Origin: Hofstenia miamia
Lineage: Eukaryota > Xenacoelomorpha > Acoela
DNA: 64,000 nucleotides
Reading direction: 5' to 3'
NCBI GenBank assembly: GCA_004352715.1
Contig: SCFE01000088.1
Coordinates: 477,653 to 541,652 of the forward strand
Made by a program: the position numbers and the translations under genes. This document shows positions 12,219-22,931 of this stretch, one piece after another. The number at the start of each line of letters is the position of its first letter. Positions within the stretch are counted from its first letter, which is position 1. A model generated the notes under the pieces. The model had not been told where the DNA came from. It saw only the letters and a program-made list of their open reading frames with translations, and searched no databases.

Positions 12219-12398
12219 TCACTAATCCACTAACTGTTTTCATATCATCAATACTTATATTTCTTACTAATGTAATTCACCTTTGTGTTTTTATTGTACA
12301 TATTTGTAAATGGATACAGGAATCTTATTGAAATTTGTAATTTAGAGTAGAATTTATTAATTTTTTTACTTCGTTTAATTTATTTACATATATAAAGA

Positions 12399-12404
12399 AA
12401 TAAA
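12399..12404 (+). terminator. poly(A) signal of alpha-catenin
   Basis: AATAAA lies about 180 bp after the stop codon, in an AT-rich 3' UTR with no other gene nearby. The next gene's first exon begins about 0.8 kb further on. Confidence 0.6.
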
Positions 12405-13195
12405 TTATACAATATTAGTAAGATTTCCATAAATCTTTTGTCTTCTATCATTTTCTGCGGGAAGTTTGCATGCTACATTTATTGATTTAATCTCAAGTAT
12501 ATATGTTGTGACTTGCTAATATTTATTTGTACATTAAAGTTAACATTTTGTGTTGTAATGTTAGCATGTTTTATTTGAAGTTTACAACGAATTATGGAAA
12601 TGAATTCATCGATAGAAAAATTGATTAGATGGTAACGATGTACGTGTCTTTTAACGTCTTGAACTATTTTTTGCAATTAACTGATTTATTTTGGGTTAAA
12701 TTTGGCTCTAGGCTTTTTATTAGTAATGTAAATTGTAGATTTCAATGTTGTAATATTGTAATATAACTGTGGATTGTTTTTCTAACCTTTATTCAATATT
12801 ATAAGTCAAAAAGCATTGCACAATTGGCCTCGTGACAATGCAGTGTGCAATAATGGGACATCCTTGCAAAATATAATTTGGTTTGCTCAGAATTGAGGGA
12901 TTTAATTGCACTTTTGGAGAAGAATATTTTGAACAGTTGAATAGTCAGTGATCATTTTGGCAATGTTCTGGACTACTTTGCTTTTAGGCATACTAAGGGT
13001 AATAATCATGCAGGAATGCGTCTGAAGCATCGGCTACCAGAAGCTTTTTGTGTTTTTTAAAAACATTGTTTCAATTGTAGTTGTGATTCAACTAAACCTT
13101 AAGAACTTTCTTCGCTAAGTAATAAGTTTAAGCCTTCCATTTTTAGAATGTAGTTTAGTTTATATTACCTGCATTTATTCACCACGCTCATTTAG
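12405..13195. other. intergenic spacer between alpha-catenin and the zinc-finger gene
   Basis: AT-rich, without recognisable genes. A promoter for the downstream gene or an upstream 5' UTR exon would have to lie here; no clear TATA or initiator pattern stands out. Confidence 0.5.
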
Positions 13196-13232
13196 GAAAA
13201 TGGCAGAAGATCTGTACACACCTACATTTAAA
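13196..13232 (+). CDS. C2H2 zinc-finger protein, exon 1 with start codon
   Basis: An acceptor-like CATTTAG ends at 13195, only four bases before an ATG at 13200. The ATG opens MAEDLYTPTFK, ending at a GTCAGT donor (13233) in phase 0. The start was chosen because this phase joins cleanly to the next exon (LIDCQKDRISINF). An AG so close to the ATG means either a non-coding 5' exon upstream or spliced-leader trans-splicing, as known in tunicates, cnidarians and flatworms. The exon is short, so support rests on the matching phase and the reading of later exons. Confidence 0.55.
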
Positions 13233-13306
13233 GTCAGTAAAATATTTTGTTTAATTGACTTCTTACTAGCTAATCTCTTTTCAATTTTCTATTGGTTTAG
13301 TTTATT

Positions 13307-14043
13307 TGCATAGTTTCGACACTGTTTATGCAATTAAACGCGGAAAATAGTTTAAATGTACAATGAGCTTGCATTCAAACTGTTGAGGTACTTATTTATT
13401 TGCTGTCTTTTGTTTGGTGCACGTTTAAGTTTATTGCACTCTTGTAGCAATTGAATTTTGCAAGTAATATTTGTGCTCAGTTTTTTTATTGTTTGCACAA
13501 GCTCTATTTTTTTCGTTTTAGCTGTTCCTTTATTTCCAGTATCACACTACTTTGGGCACTTGAAAAATTTTTTTTAATATGCCAAATAAATGCGTATATT
13601 TTTTTATTGAATTGCATCATTTATTGACCATTCAGTGAGACTTCGTTTTCGTCTTACTGTCTAGCTCGGTTTAAGGAACGATGTCGTAGTTAACTGAATT
13701 CGCTCTTTGCATTTCGAAATTGTTTACCCTTAATTATTTATCCTAGTTAATTGACTGCCAAAAAGACCGAATCTCAATCAACTTCGACCTCACAATCAAC
13801 ATGCTGCAACTGCATAATCAGGAAACTATGAAGTTTCCACTGGACAACGAGCTATTTACTGGTGAACTCACAATTACCTACAAGCACAATTCACCTCTTC
13901 ACTCTATTCCATCTCCACAAATTAGGCCCCCTCTTGACATTCCAATTTTGGAAGCATATCTCAAGTATTATAACAGTCAAACAGTTACTTCGCCTTCCAT
14001 TCCAAATCCTTCCCTATTTAAGGATCAACGTGTTGCTGTCCAA
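13307..14043 (+). repeat. first copy of a 737-bp direct duplication
   Basis: 13307-14043 recurs base for base as far as I compared at 14045-14781, offset 738, with a single N (14044) at the joint. It contains intron sequence plus most of zinc-finger-gene exon 2 (13747-14043). The N and the near-perfect identity point to an assembly error or unmerged alleles rather than a biological tandem duplication. Confidence 0.9.
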
Positions 14044-14044
14044 N

Positions 14045-14781
14045 TGCATAGTTTCGACACTGTTTATGCAATTAAACGCGGAAAATAGTTTAAATGTACA
14101 ATGAGCTTGCATTCAAACTGTTGAGGTACTTATTTATTTGCTGTCTTTTGTTTGGTGCACGTTTAAGTTTATTGCACTCTTGTAGCAATTGAATTTTGCA
14201 AGTAATATTTGTGCTCAGTTTTTTTATTGTTTGCACAAGCTCTATTTTTTTCGTTTTAGCTGTTCCTTTATTTCCAGTATCACACTACTTTGGGCACTTG
14301 AAAAATTTTTTTTAATATGCCAAATAAATGCGTATATTTTTTTATTGAATTGCATCATTTATTGACCATTCAGTGAGACTTCGTTTTCGTCTTACTGTCT
14401 AGCTCGGTTTAAGGAACGATGTCGTAGTTAACTGAATTCGCTCTTTGCATTTCGAAATTGTTTACCCTTAATTATTTATCCTAGTTAATTGACTGCCAAA
14501 AAGACCGAATCTCAATCAACTTCGACCTCACAATCAACATGCTGCAACTGCATAATCAGGAAACTATGAAGTTTCCACTGGACAACGAGCTATTTACTGG
14601 TGAACTCACAATTACCTACAAGCACAATTCACCTCTTCACTCTATTCCATCTCCACAAATTAGGCCCCCTCTTGACATTCCAATTTTGGAAGCATATCTC
14701 AAGTATTATAACAGTCAAACAGTTACTTCGCCTTCCATTCCAAATCCTTCCCTATTTAAGGATCAACGTGTTGCTGTCCAA
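14045..14781 (+). repeat. second copy of the 737-bp direct duplication
   Basis: Copy of 13307-14043. This one runs on into unique sequence with the splice donor of exon 2, so it is the copy used for the gene model. Confidence 0.9.
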
Positions 14782-14801
14782 TTGCTTCAGCCGACTGGTA
14801 G
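14485..14801 (+). CDS. C2H2 zinc-finger protein, exon 2 (N-terminal region)
   Basis: After acceptor CCTAG (14484) the frame joins exon 1 in phase 0. It encodes about 105 residues beginning LIDCQKDRISINFDLTINML and including FPLDNELFTGELTITYKH and PPLDIPILEAYLKYYNSQ. I recognise no domain; it is rich in Pro, Ser, Leu and Ile. Two donors are possible: GTAGGT at 14798 (phase 1) or GTGTTG at 14802 (phase 2). Only the second fits the downstream exons listed here, though the first has the better consensus. A truncated duplicate of this exon lies at 13747-14043. Confidence 0.6.
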
Positions 14802-15167
14802 GTGTTGTTGACTCTGTGTTTACATCTATAAATTATATATAGACTCATAAATCTTGTATAAACTTGGCCACAGCGTGTTAAATTCAATCTAGGCTTTATA
14901 CTTAATTTCGAACACGTTTGTGCGAACACATTCCCTGATATGTGCTGCACCTCCTTGTTTTGGTTTTATGGCTCTTCATTCATATTGCACTCAGGTATAT
15001 AGAGTAGACGAAAAATGTAGATTATATACAGATACGCTGTAGTAAATTATTAATGTTATATTTTTGAAAGAATTCATGTAATAACAATCTTTCAAAGTAT
15101 TTTTTTTTACAGTACTTTATGTATAAATATACTTGAATCAATGATTTATTTTACTTTTTTCCCTTAG

Positions 15168-15222
15168 AATGTCTGTAGAAAACAAGTACTTGAAATCATT
15201 TGAGATTTTTCGCATTTATGCA
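15168..15222 (+). CDS. C2H2 zinc-finger protein, tentative exon 3
   Basis: A 55-bp candidate with a good acceptor (TTTTTTCCCTTAG) and donor GTATGT. It is open in the phase that links exon 2 (phase 2) to the next exon (phase 0), giving MSVENKYLKSFEIFRIYA. It was chosen because it resolves the phase. A competing candidate begins after the AG at about 15460. RNA data would decide. Confidence 0.3.
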
Positions 15223-16021
15223 GTATGTGAGAATATACATATATTTGATGTAGGTTTAAATCGAGTTAATTTAAATAACAATAAGATTTCTCGACACTGA
15301 CTAAATTGATATGCAGACCAAAGTTGGAGGCGTGTCAGACCGCGGTTATTAATGGAGTGCTAGGCACTGTAATAAAATCTATAAAATTTTGCAGGTAGAT
15401 ATAGTTATTTAAGCGCATACAGGTGTGGTAATTTAGTCTTCTTGTCAACATTTGCTGCCTAGCCATTTCAATTCAATGCACAAAATTGTGCATGTATCGA
15501 TCCATAAAAAGTTCGATGTGCAGCAAGAAAATTGCTCCGGAGGAAAATTCTTTAGTTATTTGAATACCTGAATGCGCGGAATGCTTTAAAGGCCTAATGA
15601 CTATTATACCAAACCTGTAGTTTGCTCTAATGGAATAATTAGAGTGGTGCACAGGTATAGTATTGTCAGATTTCTACAACAATTTGTCAGTTCATTTTCA
15701 TTGTTCATTTTAAGCTATTTTACCTAAAAATTTATCATAAGAATGAATAAATTTATCTGTTAGCCTTTATTTTTCATCCACAATGATCCAGTTTATATCC
15801 ATTAATCGTATCGATCAATATTTAAATATATATAAGGGTGCCTAAGGTTGTTACTTTAAATGATAAATATTGGTATAACTTATTTAAGTTATTAATTAAT
15901 ACTAAAGCATTTACTTTAATATACATGTATTGCAATTTCAATCGTTAATTGAATAAAATACTTTCTCATAGATAACACATCTTTGTATTCGAATCAGTCC
16001 CCCGTTCCTTCCTGTTTTCAG

Positions 16022-16105
16022 TTAAGTGGAGCTCATATCACACCTTCATATGGATTACCTCCTAGAAGTCTTTCTGTACCTTCAGTGACAAATCTGGAAC
16101 CACTG
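16022..16105 (+). CDS. C2H2 zinc-finger protein, exon (Pro/Ser-rich linker)
   Basis: 84 bp between a very strong acceptor (CCGTTCCTTCCTGTTTTCAG) and donor GTATGA, open only in phase 0. It encodes LSGAHITPSYGLPPRSLSV and PSVTNLEPL, probably a disordered linker. It is followed by a 75-bp intron. No known domain. Confidence 0.6.
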
Positions 16106-16180
16106 GTATGATTTGTTTTGTAAACTTGCATGTACACATTTCAATTGGGTAAATCTAAAACGTCATATGTGCATATTTAG

Positions 16181-16277
16181 TTCAAGCCTATTTTACCTCA
16201 AAATTCAGGGATTAAACCAAGGGATGAAATTAAAACTGCAATGTTTCCTCCATATGAGCGGCCTTATATGTACAGAG
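16181..16277 (+). CDS. C2H2 zinc-finger protein, exon (linker)
   Basis: Acceptor CATATTTAG at 16180, donor GTAGTC at 16278, phase 0 in and phase 1 out. The frame reads FKPILPQNSGIKPRDEIKT then AMFPPYERPYMYR. Both joints agree in phase with the neighbouring exons, which is the main support. Confidence 0.6.
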
Positions 16278-16323
16278 GTAGTCATTTCTTACTATTTCTT
16301 TCTCATTTTTTAAGTAATAGCAG

Positions 16324-16419
16324 GTACGACGGCACAAATCCCAGAGCAATCACTTGAGTCAGAGTCTGAACCAGAATTCTCGTTGCAAGAAGAAGCCCTA
16401 GATCTCTCCAAAAATTCGC
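16324..16419 (+). CDS. C2H2 zinc-finger protein, exon (acidic, PxDLS-like motif)
   Basis: Phase 1 at both ends, with donor GTAAGT at 16420. It encodes GTTAQIPEQSLESESEPEF and LQEEALDLSKNSR. This acidic Ser/Glu stretch ends in ALDLSK, close to the PxDLS motif that recruits the CtBP corepressor, with Ala in place of Pro. The acceptor has two AGs three bases apart (TAGCAG, 16318-16323), so a one-residue alternative (extra Ala) is possible. Confidence 0.65.
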
Positions 16420-16561
16420 GTAAGTCATTGTTTGCTATTATATTTTTATTTCAAATATTTGTCTATATTAGCACTTTCCATTGAATTCAATACAACCATT
16501 TTGACCTCTACGCTTTTTTCATTGCTAGAAACGTGACATTATATTTTATTCTTCATTTACC

Positions 16562-16612
<51 letters not shown>
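16562..16612. repeat. (TA)n(GA)n compound microsatellite
   Basis: A run of TA followed by a run of GA, broken by one AAAG, in the long intron of the zinc-finger gene. Confidence 0.9.
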
Positions 16613-16613
<1 letters not shown>

Positions 16614-16859
16614 TTTGCTCATGTGCACCAAAAATATCCATCATCCTAATCCTAAACGACCAAAATATAATATGGAATCATTTATATTATTGGAAAAATG
16701 TCGATCTTAAAACATTTTTAGCTGTTTTGTGCAGCTAGGAATTTTAGACCTCCAAAATAAGTATGATGTTGAGATTTTGAATAAAAGTCTCCATGGCTTG
16801 ATGGCGAGTCAAATCATGTGTGTCACGTGTGTATTAGAAATCGACACCAATATATATAT

Positions 16860-17103
16860 NNNNNNNNNNNNNNNNNNNNNNNNNNNNNNNNNNNNNNNNN
16901 NNNNNNNNNNNNNNNNNNNNNNNNNNNNNNNNNNNNNNNNNNNNNNNNNNNNNNNNNNNNNNNNNNNNNNNNNNNNNNNNNNNNNNNNNNNNNNNNNNNN
17001 NNNNNNNNNNNNNNNNNNNNNNNNNNNNNNNNNNNNNNNNNNNNNNNNNNNNNNNNNNNNNNNNNNNNNNNNNNNNNNNNNNNNNNNNNNNNNNNNNNNN
17101 NNN
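16860..17103. other. assembly gap in a TA microsatellite
   Basis: N run entered and left by TA repeats. The reading frames crossing it are meaningless. Confidence 0.9.
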
Positions 17104-17562
17104 ATATATATATATCTTAAACACCAATAATAAATAATAACGCTGACGCCCATGTGAGTCGATTGGACCCATGAATGAATTATTGAATAAGAATGCATTT
17201 AAATAAGTTTACCTATGAATGCAAACATTGATTTATTATTTATCATGATCTCCACGCCATGTTGTCATGGGAAATTAGGCTCTCCAATATTCTAATGCAC
17301 AAAGCCACTATGTCCATTTTGAGAATAGCTGATTTTATTTACGTAAGTCGCATAACTGCGAGTGAGCACCTCAATTTTATTATAGACAGGGTTTTTGAAT
17401 ACTCGGAATAGTAGAAACTTGAAATCAAATGAAATCACAAACTTTATCTACGCTTTGATCTGGTAGCAACACGTAGTAGACGTGGATCTTCAATATTTCT
17501 CCAATTTACAATATATTTGATATGTGAGAACAGACTCTTTCACTATCTTTCATTTTTGTAAG

Positions 17563-18382
17563 AGTTGATGAAACCTTTGTTCCAGTCTATGGCCGATGCA
17601 ATTTTCACCATTACATGCCATCAAGCCTACTTGTAAATATGGGTTAATATTGTGGACTCTTTCTGCAAATCGATCCTGAAACCAGTAAAATGCGTGCAAT
17701 TGGTTTAGGAGAGAAGGTTATGGAGTTGAAAAATAACTTGGATGCTGGTAGATCAGTTGTTACGAAAATTATTTTCATCATTATCTCTTCTGCAAAAACT
17801 AAAAGAAAGAAATCTTGGATTTATTGGAACAATGCGAAAAAATCGTCTGGAAATATTTCGATCCCCCTGAATTTTTTGCAAAACCCAGTGAATGTTGCAC
17901 CCTATTTGGATATAATAAAGAAGCTATTCTCGTTTGCTATTCACCAAAAAAGAACAAGCAATTATTTCTCATTTCAAGTGAGTACGCACGGGCAACCATT
18001 GATGAGAAGGCTCGGAAACCAGAAATTGTTTTGAGCAATAATAATGAAAAAGGGGGAGTTGATCATTTGTACCAAATGTGCGCGGCATATACATCAAGAA
18101 AACGAACGTTACTTTTGCCAAGCTGCATATTTCAACATATGGTAAACGTAAGTGCATATAACTGCTTCGCTATATGGTCTCTTATTGATGCTAACCCAAA
18201 GATCAAGAGAAGACAGTTCTTGAAAATGCTCAGGGTTGAAAGTTGTGGAGGCCACATAAATATTTACATGGAAACTGCCGATGAAGCCAGGCTTTAGATC
18301 TAGGTGTCAAACGTGTAAAATCAAAAAGACAGTTCAGCGTTGTAAATCACGTGAGAAGCCACTTTGCATGAATTGTGCATAA
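17563..18382 (+). pseudogene. piggyBac transposase remnant
   Basis: DDE transposase of the piggyBac superfamily (cut-and-paste at TTAA), broken by several frameshifts. In order: VDETFVPVYGRCNFHHYMPS (17564 on), which holds the first catalytic Asp; GLGEKV..LDAGRSVVT (17702 on); LKERNLGFIGTMRKNRLE in another frame; ECCTLFGYNKEAILVCY; KPEIVLSNNNEKGGVDHL, with the third catalytic Asp; and RRQFLKM. After one more shift comes the Cys-rich tail RCQTCKIKKTVQRC...CMNCA and a stop at 18382. Where the family has T-D-N for the second catalytic Asp, this copy reads a lysine in the local frame. It lies in the 5-kb intron of the zinc-finger gene, same strand. Inactive. Confidence 0.85.
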
Positions 18383-18547
18383 TATATCGGTCCCCAATGC
18401 TAGTTTTCTTGAAGTTAATGCTTTATAAACATTTGCAAGAGTGTAAATATATTCTGTTCTGTTCAATAAATACGTTAATATTATATGTATAAATGATTTT
18501 TTACCATTTTAAAATAGACAATAATTCATACTGAGGAATATATATGA

Positions 18548-18757
18548 AATTGGGTCATTTTGACCCAAATGGGATTGAATGTATGTAAAAATTTAAAATT
18601 CGTATACCACATGATAAACAAAGTGAAAGAAATTTACTTATGGTTTATATAAATATCATCAAAAGTTAATAAAAGTCATGAAGTTTCAGCGTATTTGCCG
18701 CAAAATTAATGACACAGCCTAACTTTTAAAATTCACGTGGGTCAAATCGACCCCAAT
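18548..18757. repeat. GGGTCA-type palindromes downstream of the piggyBac remnant
   Basis: TGGGTCATTTTGACCCA (18552-18568) is an inverted repeat with a short centre. A related GTGGGTCAAATCGACCCC lies about 185 bp on (18738-18755). Similar GGGTCA/TGACCC motifs occur at ends of some piggyBac-like elements, so this may be the 3' terminal region. The TTAA target at the outer edge is not certain. Confidence 0.45.
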
Positions 18758-18830
18758 TGGTGTTTACGGGATAAGAAAGGGGGTCCTGGTCCAAAATTTC
18801 CACGCTACGTTAATGAATATATATACATAT

Positions 18831-18862
<32 letters not shown>

Positions 18863-18865
18863 ACA

Positions 18866-19706
18866 NNNNNNNNNNNNNNNNNNNNNNNNNNNNNNNNNNN
18901 NNNNNNNNNNNNNNNNNNNNNNNNNNNNNNNNNNNNNNNNNNNNNNNNNNNNNNNNNNNNNNNNNNNNNNNNNNNNNNNNNNNNNNNNNNNNNNNNNNNN
19001 NNNNNNNNNNNNNNNNNNNNNNNNNNNNNNNNNNNNNNNNNNNNNNNNNNNNNNNNNNNNNNNNNNNNNNNNNNNNNNNNNNNNNNNNNNNNNNNNNNNN
19101 NNNNNNNNNNNNNNNNNNNNNNNNNNNNNNNNNNNNNNNNNNNNNNNNNNNNNNNNNNNNNNNNNNNNNNNNNNNNNNNNNNNNNNNNNNNNNNNNNNNN
19201 NNNNNNNNNNNNNNNNNNNNNNNNNNNNNNNNNNNNNNNNNNNNNNNNNNNNNNNNNNNNNNNNNNNNNNNNNNNNNNNNNNNNNNNNNNNNNNNNNNNN
19301 NNNNNNNNNNNNNNNNNNNNNNNNNNNNNNNNNNNNNNNNNNNNNNNNNNNNNNNNNNNNNNNNNNNNNNNNNNNNNNNNNNNNNNNNNNNNNNNNNNNN
19401 NNNNNNNNNNNNNNNNNNNNNNNNNNNNNNNNNNNNNNNNNNNNNNNNNNNNNNNNNNNNNNNNNNNNNNNNNNNNNNNNNNNNNNNNNNNNNNNNNNNN
19501 NNNNNNNNNNNNNNNNNNNNNNNNNNNNNNNNNNNNNNNNNNNNNNNNNNNNNNNNNNNNNNNNNNNNNNNNNNNNNNNNNNNNNNNNNNNNNNNNNNNN
19601 NNNNNNNNNNNNNNNNNNNNNNNNNNNNNNNNNNNNNNNNNNNNNNNNNNNNNNNNNNNNNNNNNNNNNNNNNNNNNNNNNNNNNNNNNNNNNNNNNNNN
19701 NNNNNN
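18866..19706. other. assembly gap in a TA microsatellite (841 N)
   Basis: Flanked by TATACATA and TATATA runs. It lies in the zinc-finger-gene intron. Confidence 0.9.
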
Positions 19707-20506
19707 TATATATATATATGCATTTATATATAAATAATCATTTAAAATATAGTGAGGTTTGATTAACCACTATCATTCAACAAACTATTGTGCATCGAAT
19801 ATAACAAACGTTCGATATAACGATCAAATTTGCCCTTACCTTGAAACTCTTTTTATCCGAATTATACTATGTATGTATGTATGTGTAAGCGTCAAATTAG
19901 CTTACGTGTTATTGTAACACATGGCAATGTATACCATATTCATTTTTTAATGTAGAAACACTTAGGTTTCAATATTTGCTTACTAAGATTATATTAGGAA
20001 GCTTAGACTAGGTATTGTTTAACCATTCACTTCATTTTGGTGTATTTGACTGTGACGCATGTACAAATAATTATACGTATCACTTCAATGATTTAGAGTC
20101 ACAAAATTGGCTCAAGTTACATAGAATTGCTCGTAAACACGAGCTTTCATCTAGGATGCCTTTTAACTTCTTTATGCTGCCCAAATAATTCTTTGTGTAG
20201 ATTTCATTATTTGCTTGTATAGTTTGTTTGTTCATTTCATTTTAACATAATCTTCCGTTTTCAGTTTAAATATTTCTTCCGCCAATGGGGTTATATTCTG
20301 ACTCGATTCTTGTATGTTTTACAAGTCGGCATTTAACTTTTGCATTCAAATAATGTTTAGATACAAATACAATAGTGTTGGCTATAATTACGATTGGGGT
20401 TGTAAGTTATGCTAAATTAATGTCTAAACCACATAAAATTCTTTTTGCTAGTGTTTAATTTGAGGTCAATTCGATTCGTTTCAGGAGATTAAGTTACAAA
20501 ACACAC

Positions 20507-20540
<34 letters not shown>

Positions 20541-21404
20541 NNNNNNNNNNNNNNNNNNNNNNNNNNNNNNNNNNNNNNNNNNNNNNNNNNNNNTATATAT
20601 ATATATATATATATATATATAGATATATATATATAAATCCAATTCATAAGGATCTCACAAAATCCTCTACTAAGTATTCTCTTATTTTATTTTGTTCTTG
20701 TAAACCTAGCATATTAAGTCAATATGTGAAGCTACATGAAATTGTAAGCAAGAAGGGGCATGTTGGATTTTAAATTAATTTCCAGTATTTGAATTATATT
20801 TTATTAAATACTCGCCTTTATAAGACCATTTTTTGTGCTCGGGCTTGGTTTGACTTAAAATATGGTTCCATTATCAATTTTGCAAATAGAACATCTCGTT
20901 TTTGAAATTCTTAAATAGTAATTTATAGCTAGCTTGGTAGATATATTGTATATAGCGCTTTATTTTATTGTATGTATATGTATATGTTTGTATATTTTAT
21001 GACTCTATACAGATAAATTGCCAGTTTGTAATCGGTAATATTTATCTGAATAAGTACTATCTTATCAATCGCGTGTCGGACTTTTAAGTCGTAGGACTTT
21101 TAACACATAAAATATTTTGCATTATCTAGGAATCAATATTAAGTTTAAGTGCGTTTTATTTAAGAGCTAGCGTTATATTGTTTAAATCAGAAATTGGCAT
21201 GGGCAGGTTCGAGCCGGGCCTTGACTGAGTCATTCCAAAAAAGGGCCTAACCTAACGTTTCCCTGACCGGGCTTAGGTCCATATTTTTAGGGGACAACAA
21301 ATACGTTCATTGTCTTTTCCCATGCCCATTTTTGTTTAAATTCCTCGTTATTGAAGAAATCAAGGCGCATAAACTGACATTGCATTGTTGTTTTTGTTGT
21401 TTAG
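19707..21404 (+). other. remainder of the long zinc-finger-gene intron
   Basis: AT-rich, with a TA microsatellite split by a small gap (20541-20593). A short GC-rich stretch at 21198-21290 (GGTTCGAGCCGGGCC, GACCGGGCTTAGG) looks like a dispersed repeat end. No exon is recognised. The intron ends TGTTGTTTAG at 21404. Confidence 0.6.
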
Positions 21405-21817
21405 GTAAAACTCCAACAAATAAGCTTGATGGCAACCTTACGATAATGTCTGTCAAAGATTTTAAATTCATGACTAGGAAGAGACGCAGGAAAGCTGAAT
21501 CTGCAGAAGAAGATATTGATGTGACCGGCGAAAGTGGAGTAGACAACGCCATCAGTGACCAGCCAGTCTATCGTTGCAGATTTTGTGGCTCCGNNNNNNN
21601 NNNNNNNNNNNNNNNNNNNNNNNNNNNNNNNNNNNNNNNNNNNNNNNNNNNNNNNNNNNNNNNNNNNNNNNNNNNNNNNNNNNNNNNNNNNNNNNNNNNN
21701 GCCAGTCTATCGTTGCAGATTTTGTGGCTCGGAGTTTTGTACAAACGAGGTCTTGCTACAGCACATGAAGAAACATGAAGAAGAAAAACCTTATTCATGT
21801 GATATATGTGGGAAACG
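21405..21817 (+). CDS. C2H2 zinc-finger protein, exon with basic segment and first finger
   Basis: Phase 1 in, matching the previous exon. The frame starts KTPTNKLDGNLTIMSVKDF, then FKFMTRKRRRKAESAEEDI, a probable nuclear-localisation signal followed by acidic residues. Finger 1 is YRCRFCGSEFCTNEVLLQ-HMKKH, then EEEKPYSCDICGK begins finger 2, and the exon ends at 21817 inside that finger. An N gap at 21594-21700 repeats PVYRCRFCGS on both sides; collapsing it leaves one intact finger. The function of the protein is inferred only as DNA-binding regulator. Confidence 0.85.
21594..21700. other. probable false assembly gap inside a coding exon
   Basis: The 30 bases before the N run (from 21563, GCCAGTCTATCGTTGCAG...) recur right after it (21701). 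The gap probably has zero real length. Confidence 0.85.
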
Positions 21818-22738
21818 GTAGCGCTTTGTATTGTTTCTGTTGTGATTTAATAGCGTTGCTTGTGCAACCATGCGATATAAAATGTTATAAATTACAATAA
21901 GAACATAAGCTATTAAACTTCAAATTTTTTAGGCTGGGGATTAAAATATTTGGGATAGTGCTAATGTAATTTTAATTGGCTTTCTCGGTGGACAATAATC
22001 CATAACTGCAGTTCATTGTATAGCCTAAAAATTTAAAACAGCTATTGCAAGAAAAAATACATCGATGCGTCATACCTATCATTACAACGCTTTCATTAGG
22101 CTCAAGAGAAAACTTTTTGAGGGAAATTAGATTGATAATTAACACTACATCCCTGGTATGGTCCTGATGTGGTCCCTTGCGACTATTTCCTCTTTTCTTT
22201 ATTTAAGGAACATTTAAAAAATGCAAGATGTTATAAAATTGAATAGACCAAAATTGAAGTCAGGATATGATGTAATTCAAAAGTATTTTAAGGAGCCCCT
22301 CATTTTTTAAAGACCGATGTCAATCGCGGCTGTTAAGGTTCATATATGAAATTATTTTTAGAAATTTAAGAGTTTTTTTTATATTACGTTGTTTAACAAT
22401 TTTTTCATTAAAAAGATGGTCTTGATTCCGCAGTAGGAATGGTAAGGCATTTTCTGCTAGGACCTACTTATTTTCTAAGTAAGACTTTATATATATATAT
22501 ATATATATATCATTGTGAACACTCTGACCTATTTTCAGTCAAGCAAAAGCAAAGTATACGTGGTTTTAGCAATTGGTTTTTTTGTTATAACTGCAAAAGT
22601 TTAGCAATTAAGAGATTCAATGCATATACTAAGTGTTATCCATGCTTTAAAAACATTTGAGTCATGTTTGTCAAATCAACACTATGAAAATTTGCTAGTG
22701 TTGTGGCATATAATATTTCAAGTTATTGTGTTGTTTAG
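21818..22738 (+). other. zinc-finger-gene intron
   Basis: GT at 21818 (GTAGCG) to AG at 22738. AT-rich, with a short TA run near 22489-22510. No other feature seen. Confidence 0.8.
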
Positions 22739-22931
22739 TTTCACTCAACATGGAACAGTTAGACAACACCAGCAGATTCACAGAGGGCTACGGGCCTATC
22801 AATGCCAAGAATGTGGGCGAAGATTTAATCAACGTGGTCCTTTGCGTCAACACATGATTATTCACACTGGTGACCGCCCCTACCCTTGTTCTATTTGCAC
22901 AAAATCATTTACTCGAAAAGCACATCTTGAG
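22739..22931 (+). CDS. C2H2 zinc-finger protein, exon with fingers 2-4
   Basis: Joins the previous exon in the middle of finger 2 to give CGKRFTQHGTVRQHQQIH. Finger 3 is YQCQECGRRFNQRGPLRQ-HMIIH with linker TGDRPYP. Finger 4 is CSICTKSFTRKAHLE, completed by the next exon. Cys and His ligands and linkers are intact. Donor GTGGTT at 22932, phase 0. Confidence 0.9.

Noticed and set aside
14798-16181. Direct splice from the stronger exon-2 donor (14798, phase 1) to the exon at 16181 or 16022.
   Set aside because: Phase 1 gives stop codons in 16022-16105 and does not match the phase-0 acceptor at 16181; kept only as a note because an undetected exon could change this.
18737-19762. Long open frames of 300-341 codons on both strands.
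   Set aside because: They consist almost wholly of N plus TA repeat; the same holds for those at 16729-17198, 32445-33021, 34171-35248, 36632-37727 and 61827-63162.
21198-21230. tRNA-like B box (GGTTCGAGCC) suggesting a tRNA gene or SINE.
   Set aside because: No A box or cloverleaf upstream at the right distance; probably a chance match in a GC-rich repeat end.
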